This document shows, one piece after another, positions 21,915 to 33,900 of a stretch of 64,000 nucleotides of DNA. Positions within the stretch are counted from its first letter, which is position 1. Each line of letters opens with the position of its first letter. The translations under genes were made by a program, and so were the position numbers. Under the pieces are notes generated by a model. It searched no databases, was not told the DNA's origin, and worked only from the letters and a program-made list of their open reading frames with translations. The stretch comes from Anaspis maculata (taxonomy: Eukaryota; Arthropoda; Insecta; Coleoptera; Scraptiidae): the NCBI GenBank assembly GCA_949128115.1, contig OX421968.1, positions 8,804,001 through 8,868,000 of the forward strand, read 5' to 3'.

Positions 21915-24900
21915 CTGAAAAATATAATGAAACGAAATTAGAACATCTAATTACCATTGCTACCGTTAATAACATGCGATTAACAAAATTTCCCTTCAGA
22001 GTTGGTTTTGGAAGCAACATATTCATCAACTGGCGGGACTTAATATTGGCTCAACGACTGAATATTTTGTTTCTGAAGCCAACTCCAAATGAATATTTTG
22101 TTGATCCCATCGAATTTTAACAACAACTATTGATCCTACTCTATAAAAACGAATGATGTGCAAAAAATAAACTCCACGAAAAGCTGCTAATATCAGAGGT
22201 ACAGTATAAAATAATAATTACTACAATGATGGAAATACTCACCAAATATCAAAATCATGACGCGTGAAACAAAACAAAAATTCTAATGATATCTGGATGA
22301 TGCAATGGTAAATTCAAAGTCCCATTCACACGTACAAACTCAAACAAGTACTCTTTCCAAAGGAAAAGCATTTAGATTTCATTTATAAGTAATTTTTTTT
22401 AGAGATATTTTATATTATAACTAACGGACTGGATTTTATATACAATGACACAACAAATTGAAGCACACATACATGAAATTTCCACTACAATAAGTGTTAT
22501 AGAAGGTGTAGTAGATTAGTGTTAATAAATTACAGTAATAGTTACCTTATAGCTTAAAATAAGCTACTCATGTTGGCACAGCGTTTTTTCATCATCAATA
22601 AATTTGATTACAAAAATATTAGTTTGCAATCCAATTGTTAGAAGCTAATACTGATGGACAAGAATATCCTATTATTATATAGTAAAAATGTTTACGTGTA
22701 CTTATATTAAGCTATGTTAATTACGTTCAAGTCTTGCTGCTACACGTCTTCTTTTTTCTTTTTATATCTTTAACCTAGTCAGTATAATTGAGCATGCCTT
22801 TGTACGACACAGTGGACTTTTATAAAATTATAATGCTTTTGAACCCATATCACCAACTTCCGGAATTTAAAATGAAATTTTGATTATGAGAGCTAATAAA
22901 ATAATTTCTGTCATGCAACATATGAATGCTGAGAAAATTACATTATGTGGACTGATTATCTAGACGTGATGTTGTTGTAATCCAAAGTGAGAGCCCTTAC
23001 CTCTTCTCCCACTGTACTTAAATACGGCCGGGCTGTCTGGAACTGGTTCTTTTCTAGTGAAAATTGATCTTCTGTGGTCTTGCGATAAACTGGATTGTCA
23101 AAGTTCATCGAAGTCATGTTGCGTTTCACGTACTTTCTGTATACAACGTAGACCACCTGCGGAAAATATTAATTTAAATTCTTTTCTGTCAGATTCACTT
23201 GCGATACTCACAGCTCCAATCAAGACAATAACGACGAAGATTACGGCAATTGAAATTACAGCCACCATTCCATCATCTGAGTTTTCTGGTAGAACCGTTG
23301 TAGGGTGAGATTTATTTGTTGTACCTATAAAAAATCAGTTAAGAGGCTTCGTAATGACACAATAGAGCAAAAAGAAGTAATTGAGAAAAAGAAAAAACTG
23401 CAGTAACAGAAAGAAACGAAAAGAAAACAAGAGCTTGAGAAAAAAAGCAAAAGTAAACGTGTCACGTTGTTAATTTCTACAACAGAAATCCAGGAGTAGT
23501 GTGTGCTCAGCAAATAGACGCATTTTGTTTTCTTACTAATCTACAATCAATTCTTATAGTCCAGTCAAATTAAGCAAAAATCGTGTCAAACCGGAAATAA
23601 ATTCGGAAGTTGACGAAATTTGGTGGATCGATGCAGAATTTAACGTAGAATAACATACTAATTTTGCCAAAAATTCCAAGGCTTGGCTTTTTCTTGAAGG
23701 CCAATCCTTGAACATTTTAGTTTTTTCTGAATAATTTTGAACTATGTATCAAGCCCATTAAATTCCCAAGAGATCAGTACACTTTGTGGTCAATAGTCTC
23801 TGAGGTACAGCGTCTGCAAAAACGCAGTGAAAATCACTCAAAATTTATTTTCGAATGTTACGTAACAATTTGCATAGTGTCAGTTCAGAGGCTGTAACGT
23901 GGACAATGTGTTTTACGTGTGTGGGAAGCCAGCTCAACATTCGGTATCACACTTTTGTCCAGAAGTCGCCAACTTCGAAATGTGACTTTTCCTCGACCTT
24001 TGAAATCGATACTCAATAACTCAATGTCCCGAAGAATCCCCAAAAATCGATTTTTTTTATACCATGCCATTTGCTTAATTTTTCGAGGGGCAAAACCATC
24101 CAGGGAGTATTATGAAGAATTGAATACCAAAAAAATAACATGTTTCGGAATGTTTTTCCTAGTGATGGTTCTTGAGTTACATTCGGTTGAAAGACGAAAA
24201 CGACCTATTTGGAAAAAATATGGGTAGTCTGGACACTAACAACTGCTGAATACTGTACGGACCTTGCATTTAATGACACAAAATGCCACTTAGCAGACGT
24301 ATTGAATATACTTATGTACGTGCTTTCCACGTCTGCCAAGTATTCAGCAGTTAGTGTCCGGAGTACCTATCTTTTTTACAAATAGGTCGTTTTCGTCTTT
24401 CAAGCCATGTAACTCAAGAACCATCACTAGGAAAAAGATTCAGAAGCATGTTATTTTTTTGGTATTCAATTCTTCATATATTCCCTGGATGGTTTTGCCC
24501 TACTTGAAAAATTAAGGAAATGGCATGGTATGAAAAAAATCGATTTTTGGGGATTCTTCGAGACATTAAGTACCTATTGATTTCAAAGGTCGAGGAAAAG
24601 TATCATTTCAAAGTTGGCGACTTCTAGACAAAAGTGTGATACTGAATGTTGAGATGGCTTTCCACACATGTAAAACTCATTGAAATCCGCACATTTGCTG
24701 TCCACATTACAGCTCCTGAACTGACACTATGCAAATTGTTACGAAATATCCGGAATGGCCTGCACCTGCGCCAAGAAAGAAGACGCCGTCTTTTCCCATC
24801 ACCCTGTATGTATCATTTCTTTGCTATTATTGACAATTAAATGTATGGTTCCTGAAGAGAAAACAAATCATCCTATCTTAAGATGATTATCGTTTGATTA

Positions 24901-27900
24901 ACAAACTGTTTCGTACAATTATTACTCTTCTATGAAATAATTGGTACTTTTATCCAAGAAAAATCATATCTCCCCAAGTACACAACGTAGAGTGAAAAAC
25001 TAAAAAGTTATGAGTTACAGATACTACAGGCTACAAGACGCATTCACATTCGTATATACAGGATGACGTGAAAATTTCCTGTGCCAAGATGAAAACAGCA
25101 GAAAGTTGCACGCCTTTTTGTATCACTCTGTATGAGATATACCTTCACTTTGAATCGATTGGATATGTATGGTTCACAAAATAGAAGAATGTATCCTCAC
25201 AACAGTGCAAGCTGCTTTAGATTCTGATCATTTTTGCAAAAGTTTTTGACATTTGAAATAACCTCCAAAAATAAAATTGTCACTTCATTTTGTGCGCAGT
25301 TTACATTTTAGTCTTTTTGGAGCGAGTAACTTTTTGTAACCGGTTGGTTATTAGCGGTTGACAGTAAATTAACAGATACTGTCATTTTTTTGACATCTGA
25401 CATTTCTCGCTAAAACGTTGCGGTTATAACTTTGGTTATCAGCATTTGGCGGGAAAATAGGGACTGGATACCTAGCTTCAAATAGTTACGTACTTGTACT
25501 TGTCTCTGTTACATACCGTGTACTTAAACCATTCGTAATCTAGGATAGCTTTGAAGGTGAAAAATTCAGTCATTCAGCCAATCCAGTCACTTGAATCGAT
25601 GAACATCTCGTTTCCGAAGTCACCCGGGTGGGCCCCAATCAGGGCCCTGATTACGAATTTTGTGGATCACACGTGTATTGTGATCACATCACACATTCAA
25701 TTTTTATGAAATCCTGTTTGATTTCTTGTTCATGGTGTAATACCGAAGGAACAATAAATAGTTATATTGAATTGAATTGAAAATCAACTATTCATATTTC
25801 TACTATATAAATAGGAGGTATGACAAGTACTTTCAGGATTAAACCACCATCAGGCGGCCATCGGACATCTGGATTACCCGATGTTCTTGTGGGTCCATCG
25901 CAGATGAGTCCATCGTCTTCGATGATTCTTATTCTTCTCGTCGCCAAGTCAAGTTGTCAAATTTTTGAGGTTAGGTTAGGTACGTTTCACGATTGGAAAT
26001 AGGCTACTTCGTTTGGGCAGGTGCGCATGCTTGACGGCTCCAAATTTTGGAAACTTTCGTACACCTGTCAGTTGAATGGCAACGCTGCATGCTCTGTCTA
26101 GCCGCCTGACCAACGACTGGTTCCTGGCTGTCACTTTTATACATACCGTAAATGCATCTCTTTGCAGCTTCTTTGAACTTCCTTCTTGGTGCAGCCATTT
26201 TCAACAGGTTCTGTTCTTTCGTCAAAACATGAGCAAAGAGAATGTAGGTCAGGTAGAAACGAGAAGTGATCATAATTATTGTCACAAGTTACAGTTAGCG
26301 CCGATGTCTTGTTGTTTTGAGCGCTGTTGCCATTTTTGTTGTTCCTGAACTTCCACAAATGATCATTGAATTTAATTCCAATGAAACATTTCCTTTGAAT
26401 ATAAAAATTGTATCTAGCATTCAACCAAATTATTTGTGAAATTTTAGGTGCACTACAATATTTTTTTGTGTTAATTTTCAATATTGGTGTACGAAACTAT
26501 GAAATTCCCGCCAGACATGCGCACTCAAAAAAACCGAAACGAAGGGACCTATTCTGGACCGCTGCTTGTTTCAAATTCAAATCTGTTGCCGCCTCGCTCA
26601 AACGTCAAATAGGTCCCTTCGTTTCGGTTTTTTTGAGTGCGCATGTGTGGCGCGAATTTCATAGTTTCGTACACCGATATTGAAAATTAACACTAAAAAA
26701 TATTGTAGTGTGCCTAAAATTCCACAAATAATTTGGTTGAATGTTAGATACCATTTTTTATATTCAAATGAAATGTTTCATTGAAATTAGGTTCAATGAT
26801 CATTTGTGGAAGTTCAGGAACAACGAAAATGGCAACAGCGCTCAAAACAACAAGACATCGGCGCCAACTGTCACTTGTGACAATTATGATGACATTTCTC
26901 GTTTCTACCTGACCTACATTTCATTTGCTCATGTTTTGACGATAGAACACAACTTGTTGGATATAACTGTACCGAGAAAGAACTTCAAAAAAGCTACGAA
27001 GAGATGCGTTTACGGTGTGTGTAAAAGTGACAGCCAGAAACCAGTAGTTGGTCAGGCGGCTAGACAGAGCATGCAGCGTTGCCATTCAACTGACAGGTGT
27101 ACGAATGTTTACAAAATTTGGAGCCTTCAAGCATGCGCACCTGCCCAAACGAAGTAGCCTATTCTATAACCAAGTGTAACCGGTCATGAACGGTTATTCG
27201 CTCGAAAAAGACTTTTTGAGTGATTTTAACTGCGTTTTTGCAGACGCTGTATCTCAGAGACAATTGACCACAAAGTAATGAGTTTAGTACTGATCGCTTG
27301 GGAATTTAACGGGCTACATTTATTTCGCTGGTGTTTGTGTTCTAAAGGTAATGGTTTACAAGTTATTCAGAAAAAAGTTGAAATTTTCAAGGATGGCGCT
27401 CTTTATTGGTCCTAAAAAAAAACAAGCTTTGAAATTTTCGGGAATTTCAGTATGTTATTCCATGTTGAATTCTGCATCGATCCACCAAATTTTGTCAACT
27501 TCCGAATTTATTTCCGGTTTAAACCTATTTTGACTGGACTATTATTAATTTATTGATTCGTATTCATTACAGATGACTAGATCTACACATTTAACGCAGG
27601 CTTTCAGTAACCACTCACTCACTGCTACTCAGTGTTCTATCTAATAACCGCCAAACAGGACGCGAGCTAGCAGCAGCGGCCCAAGTAGGCGTAAGCATTC
27701 GCTAGCAGTCGGAAAACACGCCAAGGGTGGGTTCAATCAGCTTATTTGGCCGCGGTTTTAGTTTCAGCCGTAAGCGCTGCATCGCTTATTGGATGTTCTG
27801 AGGAGACTGGTTCATAAGGGCCAATGGGCGTTGCTGCGCTTGCGACTAAAATTAAAACTTGCGGCTAAAGGTGCGTTCAGTCAGCTTATTTAGCCGCAAG

Positions 27901-30900
27901 TTTTAATTTTAGTCGCAAGCGCTGCATCCCTTATTGGCTGTTCTGAGGAGGCTGGTTCGTCAGAGCCAATGGGCGTCGCTGCGCTTGCGACTAAAATTAA
28001 AACTTGCGGCTAAATAAGCTGACTGAACGCACCTTAAATAAGCTGACTAAACCCACCCTAACACGTTGCGTGTGGTCTACACAAGCTTCGTACGTGCACA
28101 TTCCAAAAGATACATGAGGTGCGGTTTTCTGCATTTGATGGGGTAAAGTTTGACAAAAGCAATCGAATCTTGAGAATTGAGTTTTATTGAGCTATGGGAA
28201 AAAGCTGAACGACAGATTGTAGCTTGATTTTTTTTTTATATTTAGGTTCAAAATTTCAGTCGAATCCTACCACGACTGTGGACCACATGATTGGGCAAAC
28301 GGTGAGGCGGGTTGCAGTGTCTCTCGCTGGCCAAATCCGATCAAAGTTTAATGCCCGGCGGTGCGCGGCAAAACGGGACTGTATCAAAGTCTTCAAAGGG
28401 AAACGCCGCAAAATAGGAAATTCTAGAAAGAACCTATTGTTGCAGTTTTGAAGACAACAAAATGTACCATGAAAAGTTTCTGAAGCCATATTCTTATAAT
28501 GCTTAAACTATTCATGGCTAAAAACGAAATGCAACTTCATTTACCATTGAGCTGAGGTCCAATCATCAATGGGCTTCAAACTGTAAATCATAAAAATATG
28601 GCTTCGCGGGCTTTTTCATGATACATTTGGTTGTCTTGAAAGCTGCAGAAATTTTCTCGGCAGTGGTTCATTTCTAGAGACAACTCTTTTTTGCGGTGTT
28701 CCATTTGTAAGACTTTCATGCAGTCCCGTTTAGCCGCGCACCGCCGGGCATTGAGTTTTGATCGGATTTGGCCAGCGTCACCGTTTGCCCTACCTACCAG
28801 GCTACCATGTGGTCTACACTTGCGGTATTCAATTGAAACTTTAAACCTGAATACAAAAGGCATCAGGCCACAATCTGTCGTTTAGCTTTTTCCGATAGCT
28901 CAAGTGGAATCAAACTGGTAATGCTTCAAACCATTCAACAAAAATGTTCAAGATACGGTTGTTGGCATTGCAAATGCAGAAAACCGCACCTCGATGTCTT
29001 TTGAAATGCGCACGTGCGAGGCTTGTTGTACACCTGTTGACATGTTTTTCAATTGAAACGAATGCTTGATGTCGCTCGCTCGCGTCCCATCAACAAAACA
29101 TGTAAATATACTCAAGAATTTCGACTTCGACTCCATCAAACCTACGTTACAGTGTGTAGATTATTGTCCATTAGCTGCTGAGCAGCTGTGTAATGCAACG
29201 AGTACGCATTCGCCTGAACACAATAACGAGAACAAACCAACACCAGAAGGTGGAAGAAAACAAAAAACAAAAGTACTCACTTTCCGTTATTATATCTGAT
29301 ATTGTTGGGTAATCTGTATAAGTTACAGAATTTACGGTGGTTGTTAAAACTTCTGTTAAATAAATATAACAAATAAGAATTTTAAATAAGAAATAATTCA
29401 AATAATATACAAAAAATGCTTGACTAAAAATTCGTAAAAAAGTGAATATTTTAATAATTAATACTGAAATAACTTACTGTCTTGGACGCAAGTCAAGCCA
29501 TCCGCTATTAGGCGGAGATTCTCAGGACACGCGCACGAGATTTTGGGAGATCTGGAGTTGATTTGCGGAGCTGGAAGGCAGAAGTGAGAGCAATGTCCAT
29601 TAACCGCTTGACAGTGATTCTCGCCGTCTGGTTGACGGTACGGATGGTAAACGTGGATGACCATTGGATTTTGAATCTAGAATTGGCATGTACTGTAGCA
29701 CAGCGAAATGGAGAGAGGGCTGAGAACTTACCATTTCTGTAGCAGTGACAGCCTGGACGTCACTTCCGGTAAACTTATTGGCTTTGAAAACAGCAGCCTT
29801 GTCCCAGTCCGTCCAGTACACCCAGTCCTCGAACGTTGTGATCGAGAAGGGATGACGTAACGAGTCTGGTGAGAACAAGACCAATCTTCTGTTTCTTCCA
29901 TTATAGTCGCAAGATGAAATGACATTCAGTTTGGCATCCACCCAGTAAACTCGCTTTTTGACCAAATCCAAGGTCAGACCGTTCGGCCACTTCACGTCGT
30001 AACTGACAATGGTTTGCCGGTGCGAGCCATCCATGCCGGACCTTTCTATTTTTGGGTCGCTACCCCAGTCAGTCCAGAACATCCAGCCTTCCATGGGATT
30101 CAGCGCCAGCGCTCTGGGTTCTTCCAGTTGATCTTTTATCAGAACTTTTCTCATTTTCCCGTCGAAGTTGGCCAGTTCGATTGTGTTCTTGCCGGTATCC
30201 GTCCAGTAAATGTGGTTGTAGATCCAGTCCACGGCTAGGCCGTCCGAAGTTGTGATGTCGTTACTGATCACCGTCGATCTGTCATTACCTTCGTCTATCG
30301 GTGCTTTGTATATCTTCTTGTCAGTCACGTCGCTCCAGAATATCATCCCAGTGCGGAAAACGAAGTCAAGTGCCGTCGCTGAATTTGTTTCGTTAACTAT
30401 GCTCGTCATTTCGTGATGGTCCAAGGAGATTTTACGAATGTCTCGGCGACGGGCGAACAAAAGTGAAGCGTGCCCTTCGACTGCTTTGCATTTGGTTAGA
30501 TCGCGGGGATCACGCATGTATCCCCGTTCGCATTCGCACTTGAAGCCGCCTTTGTCGTTGATGCAAATTTGGGAACAGCTACCAGGTATCTCGCACTCGT
30601 TAATGTCTGCGGAATATTGAAATAAAATAAACGATCGTTTCGATCGACTTTCTAACACATTTACCTTTGCATGTTCTATTGTCGACCAGTTTGTAACCGT
30701 GGTTACATTCGCAGTAGAAATACGCCGGCGTATCAACACAACGCTGACTGCATCCACCGTTGTTCTCTAAGCATTCGTTCTTGCCGCATTTTCCTTCAGG
30801 CTCGTCTTCACCGCCGGGACAGTTCTGATGCTTATCGCAAACTTGGGACATCGGTATGCAAGCACCTCCTCCACAATCGAACTGCGTTTTTGGATCACAT

Positions 30901-33900
30901 TTGGGAATGGGAGCCTCTGCGATAATTACAAATTCAAGTAAAAAATGTAGGTAGTTGACACATGAACATAACTATGGTTACGAGCGGCGATTCTGGAGAA
31001 CACGCGATCTTTCTAGACTCTTCCCATCAGGTCACAGTGTACAAGTGCGGAGCTCTGGACATTTCCAGAATATACGCAATGGCTTGACGATTGAAATACG
31101 TGGAGACTTGAACATGCAAGTAAGACACATCTGTTCATTTTGGCGGAGGTGCCGACTTTACCGCACCTCCGACGTTGGGATTGCACACGAAAGGTGTAAG
31201 ATTATTCGGGAGTCGCCTAGAAACTCTATGCCGGGTTACTGTGGAATTTGCTGGAGGACCTATGGAACATTCGAGAAGACTAGTCCGAGGTATAAATAAG
31301 CACCATGGATCGCCCACAGGTTCAGTATTAAATTGGAAGTGATCGAGAGCGATAGAAAGCGAGTAGTAATCTGCAATATTCCCAAGTAAATAATTGTTGG
31401 CGTGTATTTATTGTAGTACGCAGTAATAAACAGTGTGTGTTTTAGAACGATCGTCTCAACTCTCAATTATTATAAACGAACCCGTACGCGAAATACGTAA
31501 CAATATGCATAATACACTTTGTTGCTCATCTGAAAGTGACTGACGATCTGGAAATCAGAAATAAGCTCTTACCGCAGTTCAGTTCGTCGCTACCATCTGC
31601 ACATTCCGGATGTCCAGAACAGTAGAGGTGTCCCGCTATGCATGAGCGGTCCTTACATTGGAACTGGTCAGCTCGGCAAGTGATGTTGTGGCAATGATCA
31701 GGCGCTTCGTCTGAGCCATCTGGACAATCCTTGGTACCGTCACACAACCAGTTTTTGTGGATGCATGTTAACCTATCTCCACATTCATGTTCTTCAGACA
31801 AACAAAACGAGCTTGTGCTTACTTGAGGCTTAGGGCAACCCTAAAAAACGAAAATTTTGAGGATTATTCACTATGCGATTTGTTTATGGCTTAGATGATA
31901 ATACTTATAATTTTATAGGAAATGACTACTATAGCTTTCTTATCAAGGTAAAATAGTACATTATAATACCGAGTTTAGGAGGTATTATTATAGCTGAAGT
32001 ATCAGATCAAATCCCGACGCGCAGATGAGAGGCCTGAAAGGGCTCGATACCAAGTTGCAGGCGCAAAGTTTGAGACGGCGTAACGCGCCAAATACAGCGG
32101 TCTGATTGGTTGGTATTCGCCATTGCTATGGTGACCGCACTCAAGGCGGTCTCAACCCCAACTTGGAATCGAGTCGTAAGGCGCTGGAGCTATAGAGTCA
32201 TTCCATGCCAAAACGATGGACTCATGCGGTGATGGATTTCCATAAATTTGGGACATGTTGTAGAGACATGAAAATAAGTCGAACCGTGATTCGCCGTTTT
32301 TTTAAAATCAAAATTGCAATTTTTTCAAATTTTTCACTTTTGTCTTGCATTCTACTCTGAGAAAAATCATAGCTCTTTGGTCCATTTTTTTTTAAATCGG
32401 AATTGCAATTTTTCCAAATTTTTCACTTTTGTCTTGCATTCTACTCTTGAGAAAAATCATAGCTCTTTAGTCCAATGTTCGATTTTGAAGATTTTTTGTC
32501 TTGATTCAACCACAAAAGATGAGGAATTGTGGACATTGCTTTTTTTTGACAGATGTTGAAGCATGGAAAGTCACTTTTCCGGAAGGAAAACGGTATAGGT
32601 ACCTATTGAAAAATGGTACATCTTCGATATTCCCAATTTTTTAATATATCGTTCTCTGAACTTTTCTGAATCGATAAGTAGTGGTCGCCAGAATGGACAT
32701 TGCTCAAAAACCCACGGAATAAAGTTTTTAAGCGAGCCGCGCAATTTGATTAGGCGCTCAGGAGTGCAGTAAAATGAGGCGATTTTCAAGTTGGAACTAA
32801 TTAGGGGCTCGATGAAAAAATATGGCAATGTAGAGAATAAAAACTCAATCAAGTTTTACTAAAGAACCACTCCATTAACAAGATTATCGCGCAACTTCGA
32901 ACGTGGTTCACGACTAAAGCAGAAGAACTAATAATTGGCCTCGAATATTTTCTAGCGAAACATTCAATTCTCTGCAACTTTGTCGCTCACAATTTTCGGA
33001 TATCTCTGCCATTCTCGCAGCATTCCAGGAGGAATGTCACGCGGACAGTTTTTCCACTTCATTAGACCGGCACGCAACTTTGACCGCGACTGACGCTTAA
33101 ACTGAAGAGGTAAGACATAATGCCCGTCCCCGTGGACTTTACTGTAGATTTTATTGAATTCCCTACAACTTTGTCGCTTACAGTTTTTACACAACTCTCA
33201 CCGTTCTCTCACCGTTTCAGCAGAAAGATCGCGGCGCATATTTTTAATTCTTCTCAATTTTTTTCATGGTTTTCGGGGTGATTGGAAATGAAACTTTGGT
33301 TTTTCTAACTCAGTTTTCCATTCTCTACATAGCCATTTTTTTTTCATCGAGCCCCTAATTAGTTCTAACTTCAGCATAAAAATCGCCTCATATTAACTCA
33401 CTGATCGATTCAGAAAAGTTCAGAGAACAATATATAAAAAAATTGGGAAAATCGAAGATGTACTATTTTTCAATATAGGTACCGTTTTCCTTCCAGAAAA
33501 ATGACTTTCCATGCTTTTCTTCAACATCTGTCAAAAAAAGAGTGCAATGTCCAAAATGTCTCATCTTTTGGTGGTTGAATCAAAACAAAAATCTTCAAGA
33601 TCGGACATTGGACTGAAGAAGATCTATGATTTTTCTCAGAGTAAGATGCAAGTAGAATGTGAAAAATTGGAAAAAATTGTAATTCCGAAAAAAAAAAATT
33701 GAAAAAAAAAATCGGCGATACGGGTTGAATTATTTTCATGTCTCTACAGAATATCCAAAATTTATAGAAATCCGTCCCATGAGTGCAGAAAATTATCGTT
33801 TTAGCATGGAATGACTCTATAATTATTGTTAACCATGGTAATTTAGGTACCTACTAATTTTGTTTACTATGTACTAGAAAATCGACATCAAGATTTAGGA

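Larger units (their letters stand above)
23559..27539. mobile_element. 4-kb TA-flanked foldback element, GTCCAGTCAAA ends
   Basis: The left end GTCCAGTCAAA and right end TTTGACTGGAC are flanked by TA. The arms, about 23,559-23,850 and 27,225-27,539, share blocks such as GATCGATGCAGAATT (left, near 23,626) and its mirror near 27,471. The interior holds another palindrome at 23,861-24,744, lone CAGG/CCTG element ends near 24,800 and 25,060, and the 25,999-27,162 foldback. No intact transposase. Confidence 0.62.
23325..29280 (-). other. LpR intron 9 (about 6.0 kb), filled by repeats
   Basis: Bounded by GTGAGT at 29,280 and AG at 23,325-23,326. It contains the 23,559-27,539 foldback with further palindromes inside, the nested MITE pair at 27,724-28,059 and another foldback at about 28,072-29,034. 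No exon was recognised among them. Confidence 0.8.

Noticed and set aside
21884..22120. 78-codon plus-strand frame as a gene at the LpR 3' end
   Set aside because: It overlaps the LpR terminal exon in antisense, and its length is ordinary for AT-rich sequence.
26741..27157. 138-codon frame considered as a gene
   Set aside because: The same peptide is encoded in the opposite arm because the DNA is palindromic. It lacks a complete domain, so I keep it only as a possible THAP-like remnant.
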